DNA of 64,000 bases from Clostridia bacterium (GTDB lineage Bacteria > Bacillota > Clostridia > Oscillospirales > Acutalibacteraceae). How positions within the stretch are numbered: position 1 is the stretch's first letter; every line of letters starts with the position of its first letter. Below, piece after piece: positions 43,634 to 51,430 of the stretch. The stretch lies in contig JAKSQP010000008.1 of the NCBI GenBank assembly GCA_024404025.1, positions 1 through 64,000 of the forward strand. Direction: 5' to 3'. Made by a program: the position numbers and the translations under genes. The notes under the pieces are model-generated. The model saw nothing but the letters and a program-made list of their open reading frames with translations, was not told the DNA's origin and ran no database searches.

Positions 43634-44848
43634 TCAGTTTTCTCCGAGAACATATTTGCGATAATAAGGCATATAGACCCCGCTGTCTCTGACGGGGCAG
43701 CCCGTAACGCTTCCGTGGCGCATAAGCTCGGTGCATTTTGCGCATCCGAGGCAGGTCTTTGCTTTGCTGAGTTTTCCGTCTTTGCAGTAATCTTTCCAGA
43801 ACTGCGGATAGCAGAAGCTCATTCTGCCGAATCCGGCAAGAGAGGCAACGCCCTCCTCAAGGCATTTTTCGGCATAGTCAACCGAATTTTCTCCGTTGAA
43901 CGAAAGACCCGACATAACGAATTTTATTCCCGGGAATTCCGCCTGAAGCTCTTTGGTGACTTTGTATATTCTTTCCATTCCGGCTTCGGCGCTTTCGGGA
44001 GCATCCTTGCAGGGACGGTTTATATGCGGGATGAGATAGGGATTGCCGAGGGTGAGATTTATCAGTTCAATTCCTTTTTCTTTCAGCACGGAAATGATTT
44101 TTTTCGTTTCGGTCAGGTCGATTTCATTGTTTTTGTTTATTCCGTAGCCGTAAGGATAGGGGAAGGTGTCGGTTGCGTTGAATCTTGTTGTAACGAAAAG
44201 ATCGCCGCAGTTCTTTTTGACTTCGTCAATACATCCGAAGAAAAGCCTTGTTCTGTTTTCAAAGCTGCCGCCGTATCTTCCGTCTCGTTCGAAAGCGCTT
44301 AAGAATTCATTGAAAAGATAGCCGTGGCAGCATTTGACATCGATCCCGTCAAATCCCGCTTCCTTTGCGAGAGCGGCGGCTTTGCCGTATTTTACGATAA
44401 CATCATCGCAATATTCATCTGATGCAACGGTATACGGCTGATTTTCTTTTCCCTTTTCCCAAAGCTCATTGTGATATGCGATTATCGGCTCGGGAGTGCC
44501 GTTCGGTTTGCTCCATCTGCCGCTGTTTGTTGATTGAAGAATGATAACGGGAGCTTTTCCGCAGCTTTCAATTGCTTTTTCTCTGATTTCGCAGAGAAGC
44601 TTTTTATAGCTCGGCAGAGTTGTTTCGTCAAGGAAGAGCTGGCGGGGGTTTGCTCTGCATTCCTTTGAGGTTGCCGTTGCCTCAAACCAGATTATTCCCG
44701 CTCCGCTTTCCGCAAAGCGCAGATATCTCCGCCTTGTCAGCTCGCTGATGCTTCCGTCTTCGTTTCCGTCGCAGCCTTCCATCGGCTGAAGCACAACACG
44801 GTTTTCGATTATTCTGCCGTAGATTTCGATGCTTTCTTTAAACTTCAT
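43634..44848 (-). CDS. Old Yellow Enzyme-family NADH:flavin oxidoreductase with Fe-S cysteines
   Basis: A 404-residue FMN-binding TIM barrel. N-terminal R-V-V-L-Q-P-M-E-G, the G-F-D-G-I-D-V-K-C-C-H-G-Y-L substrate/FMN block and the T-R-F-N segment are typical. The C-terminus carries C-L-G-C-A-K-C followed by a distal G-C-P, the four cysteines of a [4Fe-4S] cluster as in 2,4-dienoyl-CoA reductase or trimethylamine dehydrogenase, but the following FAD/NAD domain is absent. It probably reduces or oxidises an activated double bond together with a separate electron carrier. Encoded 11 bases after the KDG kinase gene. Confidence 0.88.
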   Translation of the reverse strand: MKFKESIEIYGRIIENRVVLQPMEGCDGNEDGSISELTRRRYLRFAESGAGIIWFEATATSKECRANPRQLFLDETTLPSYKKLLCEIREKAIESCGKAPVIILQSTNSGRWSKPNGTPEPIIAYHNELWEKGKENQPYTVASDEYCDDVIVKYGKAAALAKEAGFDGIDVKCCHGYLFNEFLSAFERDGRYGGSFENRTRLFFGCIDEVKKNCGDLFVTTRFNATDTFPYPYGYGINKNNEIDLTETKKIISVLKEKGIELINLTLGNPYLIPHINRPCKDAPESAEAGMERIYKVTKELQAEFPGIKFVMSGLSFNGENSVDYAEKCLEEGVASLAGFGRMSFCYPQFWKDYCKDGKLSKAKTCLGCAKCTELMRHGSVTGCPVRDSGVYMPYYRKYVLGEN

Positions 44849-44859
44849 ATCTTTCCCTT

Positions 44860-45843
44860 TTATCTTTTGATTCTGCCGTCTGATTCGCCTGAACAGACGG
44901 CTTTTATTTCTTCTGCATTCAGCCTGCAGAAATCGCCTCTGACTGTGTGCTTGTAAACATTACATATATTTGCGAATTCAACCGTTTCTTCGGGCGAAAA
45001 TCCGGAAATGATTCCGTAAAGAATGCCTGCATCAAAGCAGTCTCCGCCGCCGACACGATCAACGATATTGACCTCTGTTTTCTTTGAGGCATAGAATTTT
45101 CCGTCTGCAAGAAGAATACCGCCGAGAGTGTTTTCATCGGCGCTTCGGCATTCTCTTGTTGTGAATGCGATTGTTTTTATTCCGAATTCTTCCGAAAGTT
45201 TTGCCATAACCTCTTTATCGTCTTTTCCGCCGATGCCGAAAACATCAAGCGCAGAGCCGGTGTTGGCAAAGAGAATATCAACATAAGGCATAAATTTTTT
45301 CATAATGCCGTTGGCTTTTTCTTCGCTCCAGAGAGTTCTTCTGTAATTGAGGTCGCAGCTGACGGTTATGCCCTTTTCCTTTGCCTTTTTCACGGCTTCA
45401 AGAGTGATTTCGACAAGGCTGTCGCTCAGAGCGGTTGTGATTCCGGTGAAATGGAAAATATCCGTGTTTTGAAGAATTTCTTCCCAGCGGAAATCCGTTT
45501 TTCCGGCTTCGCTGATTGAAGAAAACTGTCTGTCATATATAACTTTTCCGCATCTGACCGATGTGCCGTTTTCGCAGTAATAAATTCCGATCCTTCTGCC
45601 GCCTCTGCTGATGAATGCGGTTTCGACCCCGCTGCCTTTCAGTTCTCTGATGCAGGCATCCGCAATGTCATTTTCGGGGAGCTTCGTAACAAACGAAGTG
45701 TTGATCCCGAGGCTTGAAAGCGCAATGAGCGTGTTTGCTTCGCTGCCTCCGAAATAGGCTCTGAAATTATTTTCCTGCATGAAACGGTCATGGTTATCGG
45801 GCGATAAACGCAGCATTATTTCTCCGAATGCGGTAACCTTCAT
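44860..45843 (-). CDS. kdgK: 2-keto-3-deoxygluconate kinase (PfkB family)
   Basis: A 327-residue ribokinase-family sugar kinase. N-terminal G-E-I-M-L-R-L-S-P and G-G-S-E-A-N-T, and the C-terminal signature G-G-G-D-C-F-D-A-G with the catalytic Asp, are in place. The assignment to KDG rather than another ketose rests on R-L-S-P at the start and on the four-base overlap with the KDPG aldolase gene. It converts KDG to KDPG, which the aldolase splits to pyruvate and glyceraldehyde-3-phosphate. The ribosome site is GAGGAGG. Confidence 0.87.
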   Translation of the reverse strand: MKVTAFGEIMLRLSPDNHDRFMQENNFRAYFGGSEANTLIALSSLGINTSFVTKLPENDIADACIRELKGSGVETAFISRGGRRIGIYYCENGTSVRCGKVIYDRQFSSISEAGKTDFRWEEILQNTDIFHFTGITTALSDSLVEITLEAVKKAKEKGITVSCDLNYRRTLWSEEKANGIMKKFMPYVDILFANTGSALDVFGIGGKDDKEVMAKLSEEFGIKTIAFTTRECRSADENTLGGILLADGKFYASKKTEVNIVDRVGGGDCFDAGILYGIISGFSPEETVEFANICNVYKHTVRGDFCRLNAEEIKAVCSGESDGRIKR

Positions 45844-46442
45844 CTGTTTGCCTCCTCAACTGCCGATTTTGTTTTTGCTTCGATTTCTTCGGGAGTGCCC
45901 TTGAGCATCCAGCTTCCGCCGATTGCTCTGATGAACGGGGCGTCAAGATATTTTTTCATATTTTCGGTGTTGATTCCGCCCGTAGGGATGAAATCAATTC
46001 CGGGGAATGCCGATGCAAGCGCCTTTATGGTGTCAAGTCCTCCGGCAGCTTCGGCAGGGAAAAATTTGACTGTTGTTATTCCGTGGGCAATGAGATTCAT
46101 AATTTCGGTTGCGGTTACGGCTCCGGGGAGATAGGGAATGTTTTTCTCTTTGCAGACTTCATAAACCTCTTGCGAAAATCCCGGAGAAACAATGAAAACC
46201 GCTCCGGAGCTGATTGCGCTTCTGCATTGCTCCGCATTGATGACCGTGCCGGCGCCGATGATAACGCCGTCGGATTTTTCGCTTGCAAGGCGGATGGCTT
46301 CTGCGGCGCATTCCGTGCGGAATGTGATTTCCGCAATGGTGATTCCGCCGTTTTTGAGCGCATTTACAGTGGGCAGGGTATCTTCGGCTTTGTTTATTAC
46401 CACAACGGGTATTATTTTGTTTCCTCCGAGTTCAGGCTTCAT
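45840..46442 (-). CDS. eda: KDPG/KHG aldolase
   Basis: A 200-residue class I aldolase of the Entner-Doudoroff lower branch. The catalytic Glu lies in I-T-F-R-T-E, the family loop is G-A-G-T-V-I, and the Schiff-base Lys is in T-V-K-F-F-P-A-E; P-T-G-G-I-N follows. The ATG at 46442 is eight bases from GGGGG; two in-frame ATGs lie just upstream but are too near to or before the ribosome site. It overlaps kdgK by four bases (ATGA). It heads the sugar-acid run and follows the ABC-F gene by 16 bases. Confidence 0.92.
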   Translation of the reverse strand: MKPELGGNKIIPVVVINKAEDTLPTVNALKNGGITIAEITFRTECAAEAIRLASEKSDGVIIGAGTVINAEQCRSAISSGAVFIVSPGFSQEVYEVCKEKNIPYLPGAVTATEIMNLIAHGITTVKFFPAEAAGGLDTIKALASAFPGIDFIPTGGINTENMKKYLDAPFIRAIGGSWMLKGTPEEIEAKTKSAVEEANR

Positions 46443-46458
46443 TTTCATTTCCCCCGTA

Positions 46459-48051
46459 TCAGTCATTCTTTAAGCTTTCAAGGTATTCATCGTATGAAAG
46501 TTTTTTATCGTAATGGCTTCCCGTTGTAACGTCGATGATTCTGTCCGCAATCGTCTGCACAAACTGATGATCGTGAGAGGTGAAAAGAATCGTCTGCGGG
46601 AATTTTATAAGCCCGTCATTGAGAGAGGCGATCGATTCAAGGTCAAGATGGTTGGTCGGCTCGTCAAAAATAAGCACATTTGCGCCCGAAAGCATCATCT
46701 TGCAGAGCATACATCTTACTCTTTCGCCGCCCGAAAGGACTTTTGCCTTTTTGAGAGCATCATCGCCCGAAAACATCATTCTGCCGAGCCAGCTTCTGAC
46801 ATCGCTTTCAAAAACGAGGTCCGAATAATTGCGCAGCCAGTCGATCAGGTTGTCTTCAACGCCGTCGAAGAATGCGGAGTTATCGGACGGGAAATATGAA
46901 TTTGAGGTTGTAACTCCCCATTTGATTGTGCCTTCATCCGGCTCCATTTCGCCTGCAAGAATTTTAAAAAGAGTTGTTTTCGCAACGGCATCCGTGCCGA
47001 CAAAAGCGACCTTTTCGCAGGGGAGGATGGTAAACGAAACATCGTCAAGCACTTTTCTGCCGCCGATGGTTTTTGAAAGATTCGAAACGGTCAGAAGATC
47101 GTTTCCGACCTTTCTTTCGGGCTTGAAATCAACAAACGGAAATCTTCTTGAAGAAACGGGAAGCTCCGATAAATCAAGGCTTTCAAGGAGCTTTCTTCTG
47201 CTCGTTGCCTGCTTTGATTTTGATCTGTTTGCAGAGAATCTTTCAATGAATCTTTTGAGTTCTTCCGCTTTTGCTTCGTCTTTTTTATTCTGTTCCTTGA
47301 GCTGTTTCTGGCGCATCTGCGTATATTCAAACCAGAAATCGTAGTTGCCGGTGTAAAGCTGCATCTTGCCGTAGTCTATGTCAACAGTGTGAGTGCAGAC
47401 GGCGTTGAGAAAGTGTCTGTCATGCGAAACAACGATAACCGTGCTTTCGAGATCCATAAGAAAATCTTCAAGCCATGCAATTGCTTCAATGTCGAGATGG
47501 TTGGTCGGCTCGTCCATGAGAAGAATATCGGGATTTCCGAAAAGAGCCTGCGCAAGAAGCACCTTGACCTTGAGGTTGTTCGGCAGTTCGCTCATCTGCT
47601 TTTCGTGCCATTCGTTTGTAACTCCGAGGCCGTTGAGAAGAATTTCGGCGTCGCTTTCAGCGCTCCAGCCGTCAAGCTCTGCGAATTCCTCTTCAAGTTC
47701 GCTCAGGCGAAGACCCTCTTCTTCGGTGAAATCTTCTTTCATATAAAGTTCTTCTTTTTCATCCATTATCTCGCAGAGATGTTTGTTGCCGAGAAGAACT
47801 GTGCGGATAACTCCGCATTCATCAAACGCAAAGTGATCCTGGCGGAGAACGGAAATCCTTTCGCCGGGAGTAACGCTTATTTTGCCTGCGGTAGGCTCAA
47901 GCTCGCCGGAAAGAATTTTGAGAAAGGTTGATTTTCCGGCTCCGTTTGCGCCTATAAGTCCGTAGCAGTTGCCGCGGCTGAAAGTAATATCGGCGTGTTT
48001 AAAAAGCGGTTTGCCGGAATATGAAAGTTCAACATCAATTGCTGCAATCAT
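46459..48051 (-). CDS. ABC-F family ATPase
   Basis: A 530-residue cytosolic protein with two ATPase domains and no membrane segments. The first has G-A-N-G-A-G-K-S-T, L-L-M-D-E-P-T-N-H-L-D and V-V-S-H-D-R-H-F; the second has a variant P-loop (G-T-D-A-V-A-K-T-T, with Ala before the Lys), the signature L-S-G-G-E-R, and I-F-D-E-P-T-N-H-L-D. Between them lies the charged interdomain linker. ABC-F proteins act on the ribosome, either in translation or antibiotic resistance. It is next to the eda operon, probably by chance of orientation. The second P-loop is unusual. Confidence 0.9.
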   Translation of the reverse strand: MIAAIDVELSYSGKPLFKHADITFSRGNCYGLIGANGAGKSTFLKILSGELEPTAGKISVTPGERISVLRQDHFAFDECGVIRTVLLGNKHLCEIMDEKEELYMKEDFTEEEGLRLSELEEEFAELDGWSAESDAEILLNGLGVTNEWHEKQMSELPNNLKVKVLLAQALFGNPDILLMDEPTNHLDIEAIAWLEDFLMDLESTVIVVSHDRHFLNAVCTHTVDIDYGKMQLYTGNYDFWFEYTQMRQKQLKEQNKKDEAKAEELKRFIERFSANRSKSKQATSRRKLLESLDLSELPVSSRRFPFVDFKPERKVGNDLLTVSNLSKTIGGRKVLDDVSFTILPCEKVAFVGTDAVAKTTLFKILAGEMEPDEGTIKWGVTTSNSYFPSDNSAFFDGVEDNLIDWLRNYSDLVFESDVRSWLGRMMFSGDDALKKAKVLSGGERVRCMLCKMMLSGANVLIFDEPTNHLDLESIASLNDGLIKFPQTILFTSHDHQFVQTIADRIIDVTTGSHYDKKLSYDEYLESLKND

Positions 48052-48088
48052 TTTAAATCTCCATAAGTATAATCAAAAATTTTTTCGG

Positions 48089-49996
48089 TCAGAAAATGCG
48101 GTTTGCCCAATAGAACACAATGTTGAATATCATTCTGAAGAAATCAAGCAGACCGAGCTTTGCAAGAGGTCTTGTAAGGAATGAGGGGAATAATTCATCA
48201 AACGGTGTTACGGGATCCGCCGCAACATAACCGCCGCCGTATTCCGCATCATCGCCGTTCATGACCGTAAAGCCGAATGTTCTGTAATTTGACGGCGTTA
48301 TTGTTGCGGTGTTGAAGAAAACGGTTATGTTGATTTCCTTTTTGTTCTCTGCCGGAATACTTCCGCTGAACGGGACTTCAATGCTTTCGCCGGGCTTGAG
48401 AACTTTTAAAGGATTAAGATTGAATTCAAGGTCTGCGCCGCTGCAGGTTATTGCGCTGATTGAAGCGGAATGCTTTCGGTTGACATTGGTAACGATAAGC
48501 TTTGAAGCGCTGCCGTCAACGAATCCGGGATTTGAGGTGTTGAAATCCGCATAGACGGTATTTGAAGGATTTGAGCTGTATCTGAATTGCGGATAATCAG
48601 GGTCAGAATAAACATCTTCAATTCGGTCGGTGAGAAGAAGCGTCATTGCAAGGTCGATGGTGTAATAATCCCAAAGGGTCATTCCGTGATAGAAATCCTC
48701 AACAAACCAGGTGTTGTCGGGCAGGAATGCCGTTGAAGCGTCAATATCCATCGAGGGAGAAACCTTGTATTTTCCGCCGCAGGGATTTATCTGCGTATAG
48801 CCGTCTGCAAATCTTGTTCCGAACGGAGCAACGGTTGCGCCGGTTGAGCAGGCAACGGTTATAATGCCGTCTGAATTTTCGTTAAGGCCCGTAACGATAC
48901 GGTTGCCGGTGCCGGCAAGAATTGAAATGTGAGTGCCGTTTGCCCGGCATTCCGCAAACTTTTCTCCGAGAGACGGAAGCACCTGATAATGGAATTTATC
49001 GCATTCCTCAATCAGCTTTGCGCTTTCGGCGGAGTCAAGCAGAAGCGATTTTGTTTCTTCGTATTTATCGGAGGGAATGAAATCCCAGATGCTTCCCCAA
49101 TAGCCGAGCACCTTCTGAAGATAAGGCACGAGAGCCTCGCAGAGATTATCAATGAAGCCGAGCTGCTGCGCCTTGACAAGCCATTCAAAATCGGCTTCGG
49201 TCATTGTTCCGTGTTCGATGAATCTGATAAGGTCATCCTCATCAAGCCTGACATTATTGACCATAAGGTCATAAGCGATTCCGGCGCCGCCGATTGCGGG
49301 AATCGTCAGAACGGCGTTGTTGACCTTGTTTTTGTTTCCATAAAGAGCAAGATAGGTTGCGGTCGTCTGTCCGCCGTGGCTGACAGCATATATATTCACC
49401 TTGTCTCTGCCCGTGTATTCAAGCACGCTGTCAACGAATTCATCAAGCTGCTTTGCGCAGGAAAGCTGACCCATTCTCCAATCCATCTGGAAAATGAAGA
49501 TGTTTTCATCGGCAACATATTCTTCGATTTCCTTTATTATATCTCTTTCGTGAATGATGATATCGTCGCCGTCGGGATGTTCTTTTTTTATGTTTGCAAC
49601 GTTGGCCTGCGCTGCGGTTGAAGCGTATCTGTGAATTTCTTCAACGCTTGTGCCGTCGGGGTTGAGAGCAAGGTCACCGTAAAGGTCAACAAAGCCCTGT
49701 CCGACGGTGTCGGCAAGAATTTTTGCATTGCCGAGAGTAAGAGCGCCGAGACCTCTGCCGACATCGACTATTCTTTCAAGCACGAGCGAAAGAATTTCAT
49801 TGATGTCAATGCCCCATGCGTGCTCGCTTGAGCCGTCCGGATTGATTTTATAAAGCGAGGTTGAAGCGTATCCCGCAACCATAATAACGGGCAGGTCGCT
49901 TATTTCGCCGCTGACATTTGTTTTTGCATAGGACATAACAACGCAGGAAGCGCCGATTATGCATACGCAGAGCAAAACGGAAATAAATTTTTTCAT
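48089..49996 (-). CDS. Secreted alpha/beta-hydrolase, paralogue of the first gene
   Basis: A 635-residue exported protein. The start at 49996 follows GGAAG, and the signal peptide ends near V-M-S-Y-A-K. The nucleophile elbow is A-V-S-H-G-G-Q with Ser206, and the later S-P, D-A-S-T, W, E and H block matches that of the protein at 144-2012, giving the probable catalytic His. About 100 C-terminal residues form a beta-sandwich domain absent from the first paralogue. Surface lipase or esterase activity is likely; the substrate is unknown. It is divergent from the Fur-family gene. Confidence 0.75.
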   Translation of the reverse strand: MKKFISVLLCVCIIGASCVVMSYAKTNVSGEISDLPVIMVAGYASTSLYKINPDGSSEHAWGIDINEILSLVLERIVDVGRGLGALTLGNAKILADTVGQGFVDLYGDLALNPDGTSVEEIHRYASTAAQANVANIKKEHPDGDDIIIHERDIIKEIEEYVADENIFIFQMDWRMGQLSCAKQLDEFVDSVLEYTGRDKVNIYAVSHGGQTTATYLALYGNKNKVNNAVLTIPAIGGAGIAYDLMVNNVRLDEDDLIRFIEHGTMTEADFEWLVKAQQLGFIDNLCEALVPYLQKVLGYWGSIWDFIPSDKYEETKSLLLDSAESAKLIEECDKFHYQVLPSLGEKFAECRANGTHISILAGTGNRIVTGLNENSDGIITVACSTGATVAPFGTRFADGYTQINPCGGKYKVSPSMDIDASTAFLPDNTWFVEDFYHGMTLWDYYTIDLAMTLLLTDRIEDVYSDPDYPQFRYSSNPSNTVYADFNTSNPGFVDGSASKLIVTNVNRKHSASISAITCSGADLEFNLNPLKVLKPGESIEVPFSGSIPAENKKEINITVFFNTATITPSNYRTFGFTVMNGDDAEYGGGYVAADPVTPFDELFPSFLTRPLAKLGLLDFFRMIFNIVFYWANRIF

Positions 49997-50027
49997 TTTA
50001 TTACTTCCTTTCAATATACTGATTTAT

Positions 50028-50036
50028 ATAATACCA
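50028..50036 (-). promoter_or_regulatory. Possible extended -10 of the secreted hydrolase gene
   Basis: On the minus strand TGG-TATTAT resembles an extended -10 element; no good -35 box accompanies it, so this is tentative. Confidence 0.35.
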
Positions 50037-50074
50037 CATTTTATCAACATAGAAAAGAAAAATTTAAAAAAATA

Positions 50075-50120
50075 TTGACAAATCGAAGCAAATCAATTAT
50101 AATAATGATAATGATTATCA
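50075..50120 (+). promoter_or_regulatory. Promoter with 7-1-7 Fur-type box
   Basis: TTGACA (50075-50080) and TATAAT (50098-50103) with a 17-base spacer. Directly after the -10 box lies TGATAATGATTATCA (50106-50120), a perfect 7-1-7 inverted repeat identical to the Bacillus Fur-box consensus rather than the PerR (TTATAAT) or Zur version. Its location implies autoregulation of the downstream Fur-family gene and of rubrerythrin if they are co-transcribed. Confidence 0.85.
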
Positions 50121-50142
50121 TTATAGATTGGAGTGACGCCGG

Positions 50143-50523
50143 ATGACCAAACACAGCAGACAGCGTGATGCGATTTATAATAACCTTTGCCTGCGTAAGG
50201 ATCACCCGACTGCCGAAGACATTTATTTTTCGCTTAAGCCCGTTTTGCCGGCTTTGAGCCTTGCAACGGTTTACCGTAACCTCGCAATGCTTGAAGAAGA
50301 CGGCAGAATAATCAGAATCGGTTCGGGCGGAACAGCGAGATACGATGCGGATTTATCGGAGCATCAGCATCTGCTCTGCGAAAAATGCGGCAAAGTTTTC
50401 GATATAATGATAACCTTAAGCGGAATAAACGAAAAAGCCGCAGAGGTTTTTGACGGCAGAATAAATTCTTATTCCGTTCTTTATAAAGGATTTTGTTCCG
50501 GGTGTCTCGGAAGAAAAAAATAA
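50143..50523 (+). CDS. Fur-family transcriptional regulator
   Basis: A 126-residue metalloregulator. The N-terminal winged helix contains H-P-T-A-E-D-I-Y and L-S-L-A-T-V-Y-R-N-L; the dimerisation domain has H-Q-H-L-L-C-E-K-C-G and a terminal C-S-G-C, so both CxxC pairs of the structural zinc site are present. PerR and Fur cannot be separated with confidence by eye. The exact Fur-type box suggests Fur, while the downstream rubrerythrin suggests a PerR-like peroxide response. It has an autoregulatory promoter and a GGAGTGA ribosome site. Confidence 0.92.
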   Translation: MTKHSRQRDAIYNNLCLRKDHPTAEDIYFSLKPVLPALSLATVYRNLAMLEEDGRIIRIGSGGTARYDADLSEHQHLLCEKCGKVFDIMITLSGINEKAAEVFDGRINSYSVLYKGFCSGCLGRKK

Positions 50524-50553
50524 TATTTAAATTTATTTTGGAGGAATTTTATT

Positions 50554-51102
50554 ATGAAAAAGTTTGTATGCTCGGTTTGCGGTTATGTTCATGAGGGCGA
50601 TTCGGCTCCCGAAAAGTGCCCCCAGTGCGGCGTTCCCGCTTCAAAGTTTGTTGAACAGAAATCAGAAGAAATGACATGGGCATCAGAGCATGTTGTCGGC
50701 GCTGCAAAGGGCGTAAGCGAAGAAATCATCGAAGGCCTCAGAGCCAATTTCGCAGGCGAATGCTCAGAGGTAGGTATGTATCTTGCAATGGCAAGAGTTG
50801 CTCACCGTGAAGGCTATCCGGAAATCGGTCTTTATTGGGAAAAGGCAGCTTACGAAGAGGCAGAGCACGCAGCAAAGTTTGCAGAGCTTCTCGGCGAAGT
50901 TGTTACCGACAGCACCAAGAAGAATCTTGAAATGAGAGTTGAAGCCGAAAACGGCGCAACCGCAGGCAAAACCGCTCTTGCAAAGCTTGCAAAAGAGCAG
51001 AATCTCGATGCCATTCACGATACCGTTCATGAAATGGCAAGGGACGAAGCAAGACACGGCAAGGCTTTTGCAGGTCTTCTTCAGAGATATTTCGGTGAAT
51101 AA
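50554..51102 (+). CDS. Reverse-type rubrerythrin (N-terminal rubredoxin domain)
   Basis: A 182-residue peroxide-reducing enzyme. Unlike classical rubrerythrin, the rubredoxin-like FeS4 domain is first (C-S-V-C-G and C-P-Q-C-G in residues 1-35) and the ferritin-like diiron domain follows, with E-x-x-H style ligands in A-Y-E-E-A-E-H-A and D-E-A-R-H-G. This arrangement is the clostridial revRbr, which detoxifies hydrogen peroxide with NADH-derived electrons. It is 31 bases after the Fur-family gene and probably shares its Fur-box promoter. A strong GGAGG ribosome site and very clean codon use suggest high expression. Confidence 0.93.
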   Translation: MKKFVCSVCGYVHEGDSAPEKCPQCGVPASKFVEQKSEEMTWASEHVVGAAKGVSEEIIEGLRANFAGECSEVGMYLAMARVAHREGYPEIGLYWEKAAYEEAEHAAKFAELLGEVVTDSTKKNLEMRVEAENGATAGKTALAKLAKEQNLDAIHDTVHEMARDEARHGKAFAGLLQRYFGE

Positions 51103-51123
51103 TACATAAAAAGAAAGAAAACA

Positions 51124-51360
51124 ATTATAGATATTGATATTCAGGCAATCGTAAAAAAGATAACATCCGATAAGGATTTTAAAGAAAACTTTCAAAAAAA
51201 TCCCACCAAATGCCTTGAAACAATTCTCGGCAAGGATCTGCCCGAAGAACAAATCGACAAGGTCATCAATCTTGTTAAAGAAAAAGCGGGTCTGGATTCC
51301 ATTTCCGATATAGCCGGTCTTGCAGGCAAGCTCGGTGGAATGTTCGGCAAAAAAGACTGA
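51124..51360 (+). CDS. Small ORF without a standard start codon, in frame with rubrerythrin
   Basis: An open frame of 78 codons from ATT (or 77 from ATA at 51127), with no stop, directly after rubrerythrin and in the same frame, six codons beyond that gene's TAA plus the ACA. The deduced protein is I-D-I-D-I-Q-A-I-V-K-K-I, then D-K-D-F-K-E-N-F, N-P-T-K, I-L-G-K-D-L-P-E-E-Q-I and a Gly-rich basic end (K-L-G-G-M-F-G-K-K-D). It looks like a real small acidic-basic protein of a type seen in clostridia, but no ATG, GTG or TTG opens it and only a poor AAAGAAAG lies upstream. A terminator follows at 51374. It may use ATA/ATT, need stop read-through, or be a recently damaged gene. Confidence 0.5.
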   Translation: MIDIDIQAIVKKITSDKDFKENFQKNPTKCLETILGKDLPEEQIDKVINLVKEKAGLDSISDIAGLAGKLGGMFGKKD

Positions 51361-51373
51361 TTTTATAAAAATG

Positions 51374-51402
51374 AATCCGGGAGCTGTTGCAGCTCCCGGA
51401 TT
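51374..51402 (+). terminator. Rho-independent terminator after the rubrerythrin unit
   Basis: Perfect 13-base stem AATCCGGGAGCTG/CAGCTCCCGGATT with a three-base loop, followed by a T-rich stretch, 13 bases after the stop of the small ORF. Confidence 0.88.
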
Positions 51403-51430
51403 TGCTTTATTATACTGATATATGGAAGAT

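Noticed and set aside
43472..44302. 276-codon plus-strand open frame
   Set aside because: Antisense to the SDR and OYE genes; it arises from codon bias (GAA/TTC-rich) and crosses a gene boundary.
48929..49621. 230-codon plus-strand open frame
   Set aside because: Antisense to the secreted hydrolase, which has a signal peptide and paralogue support.
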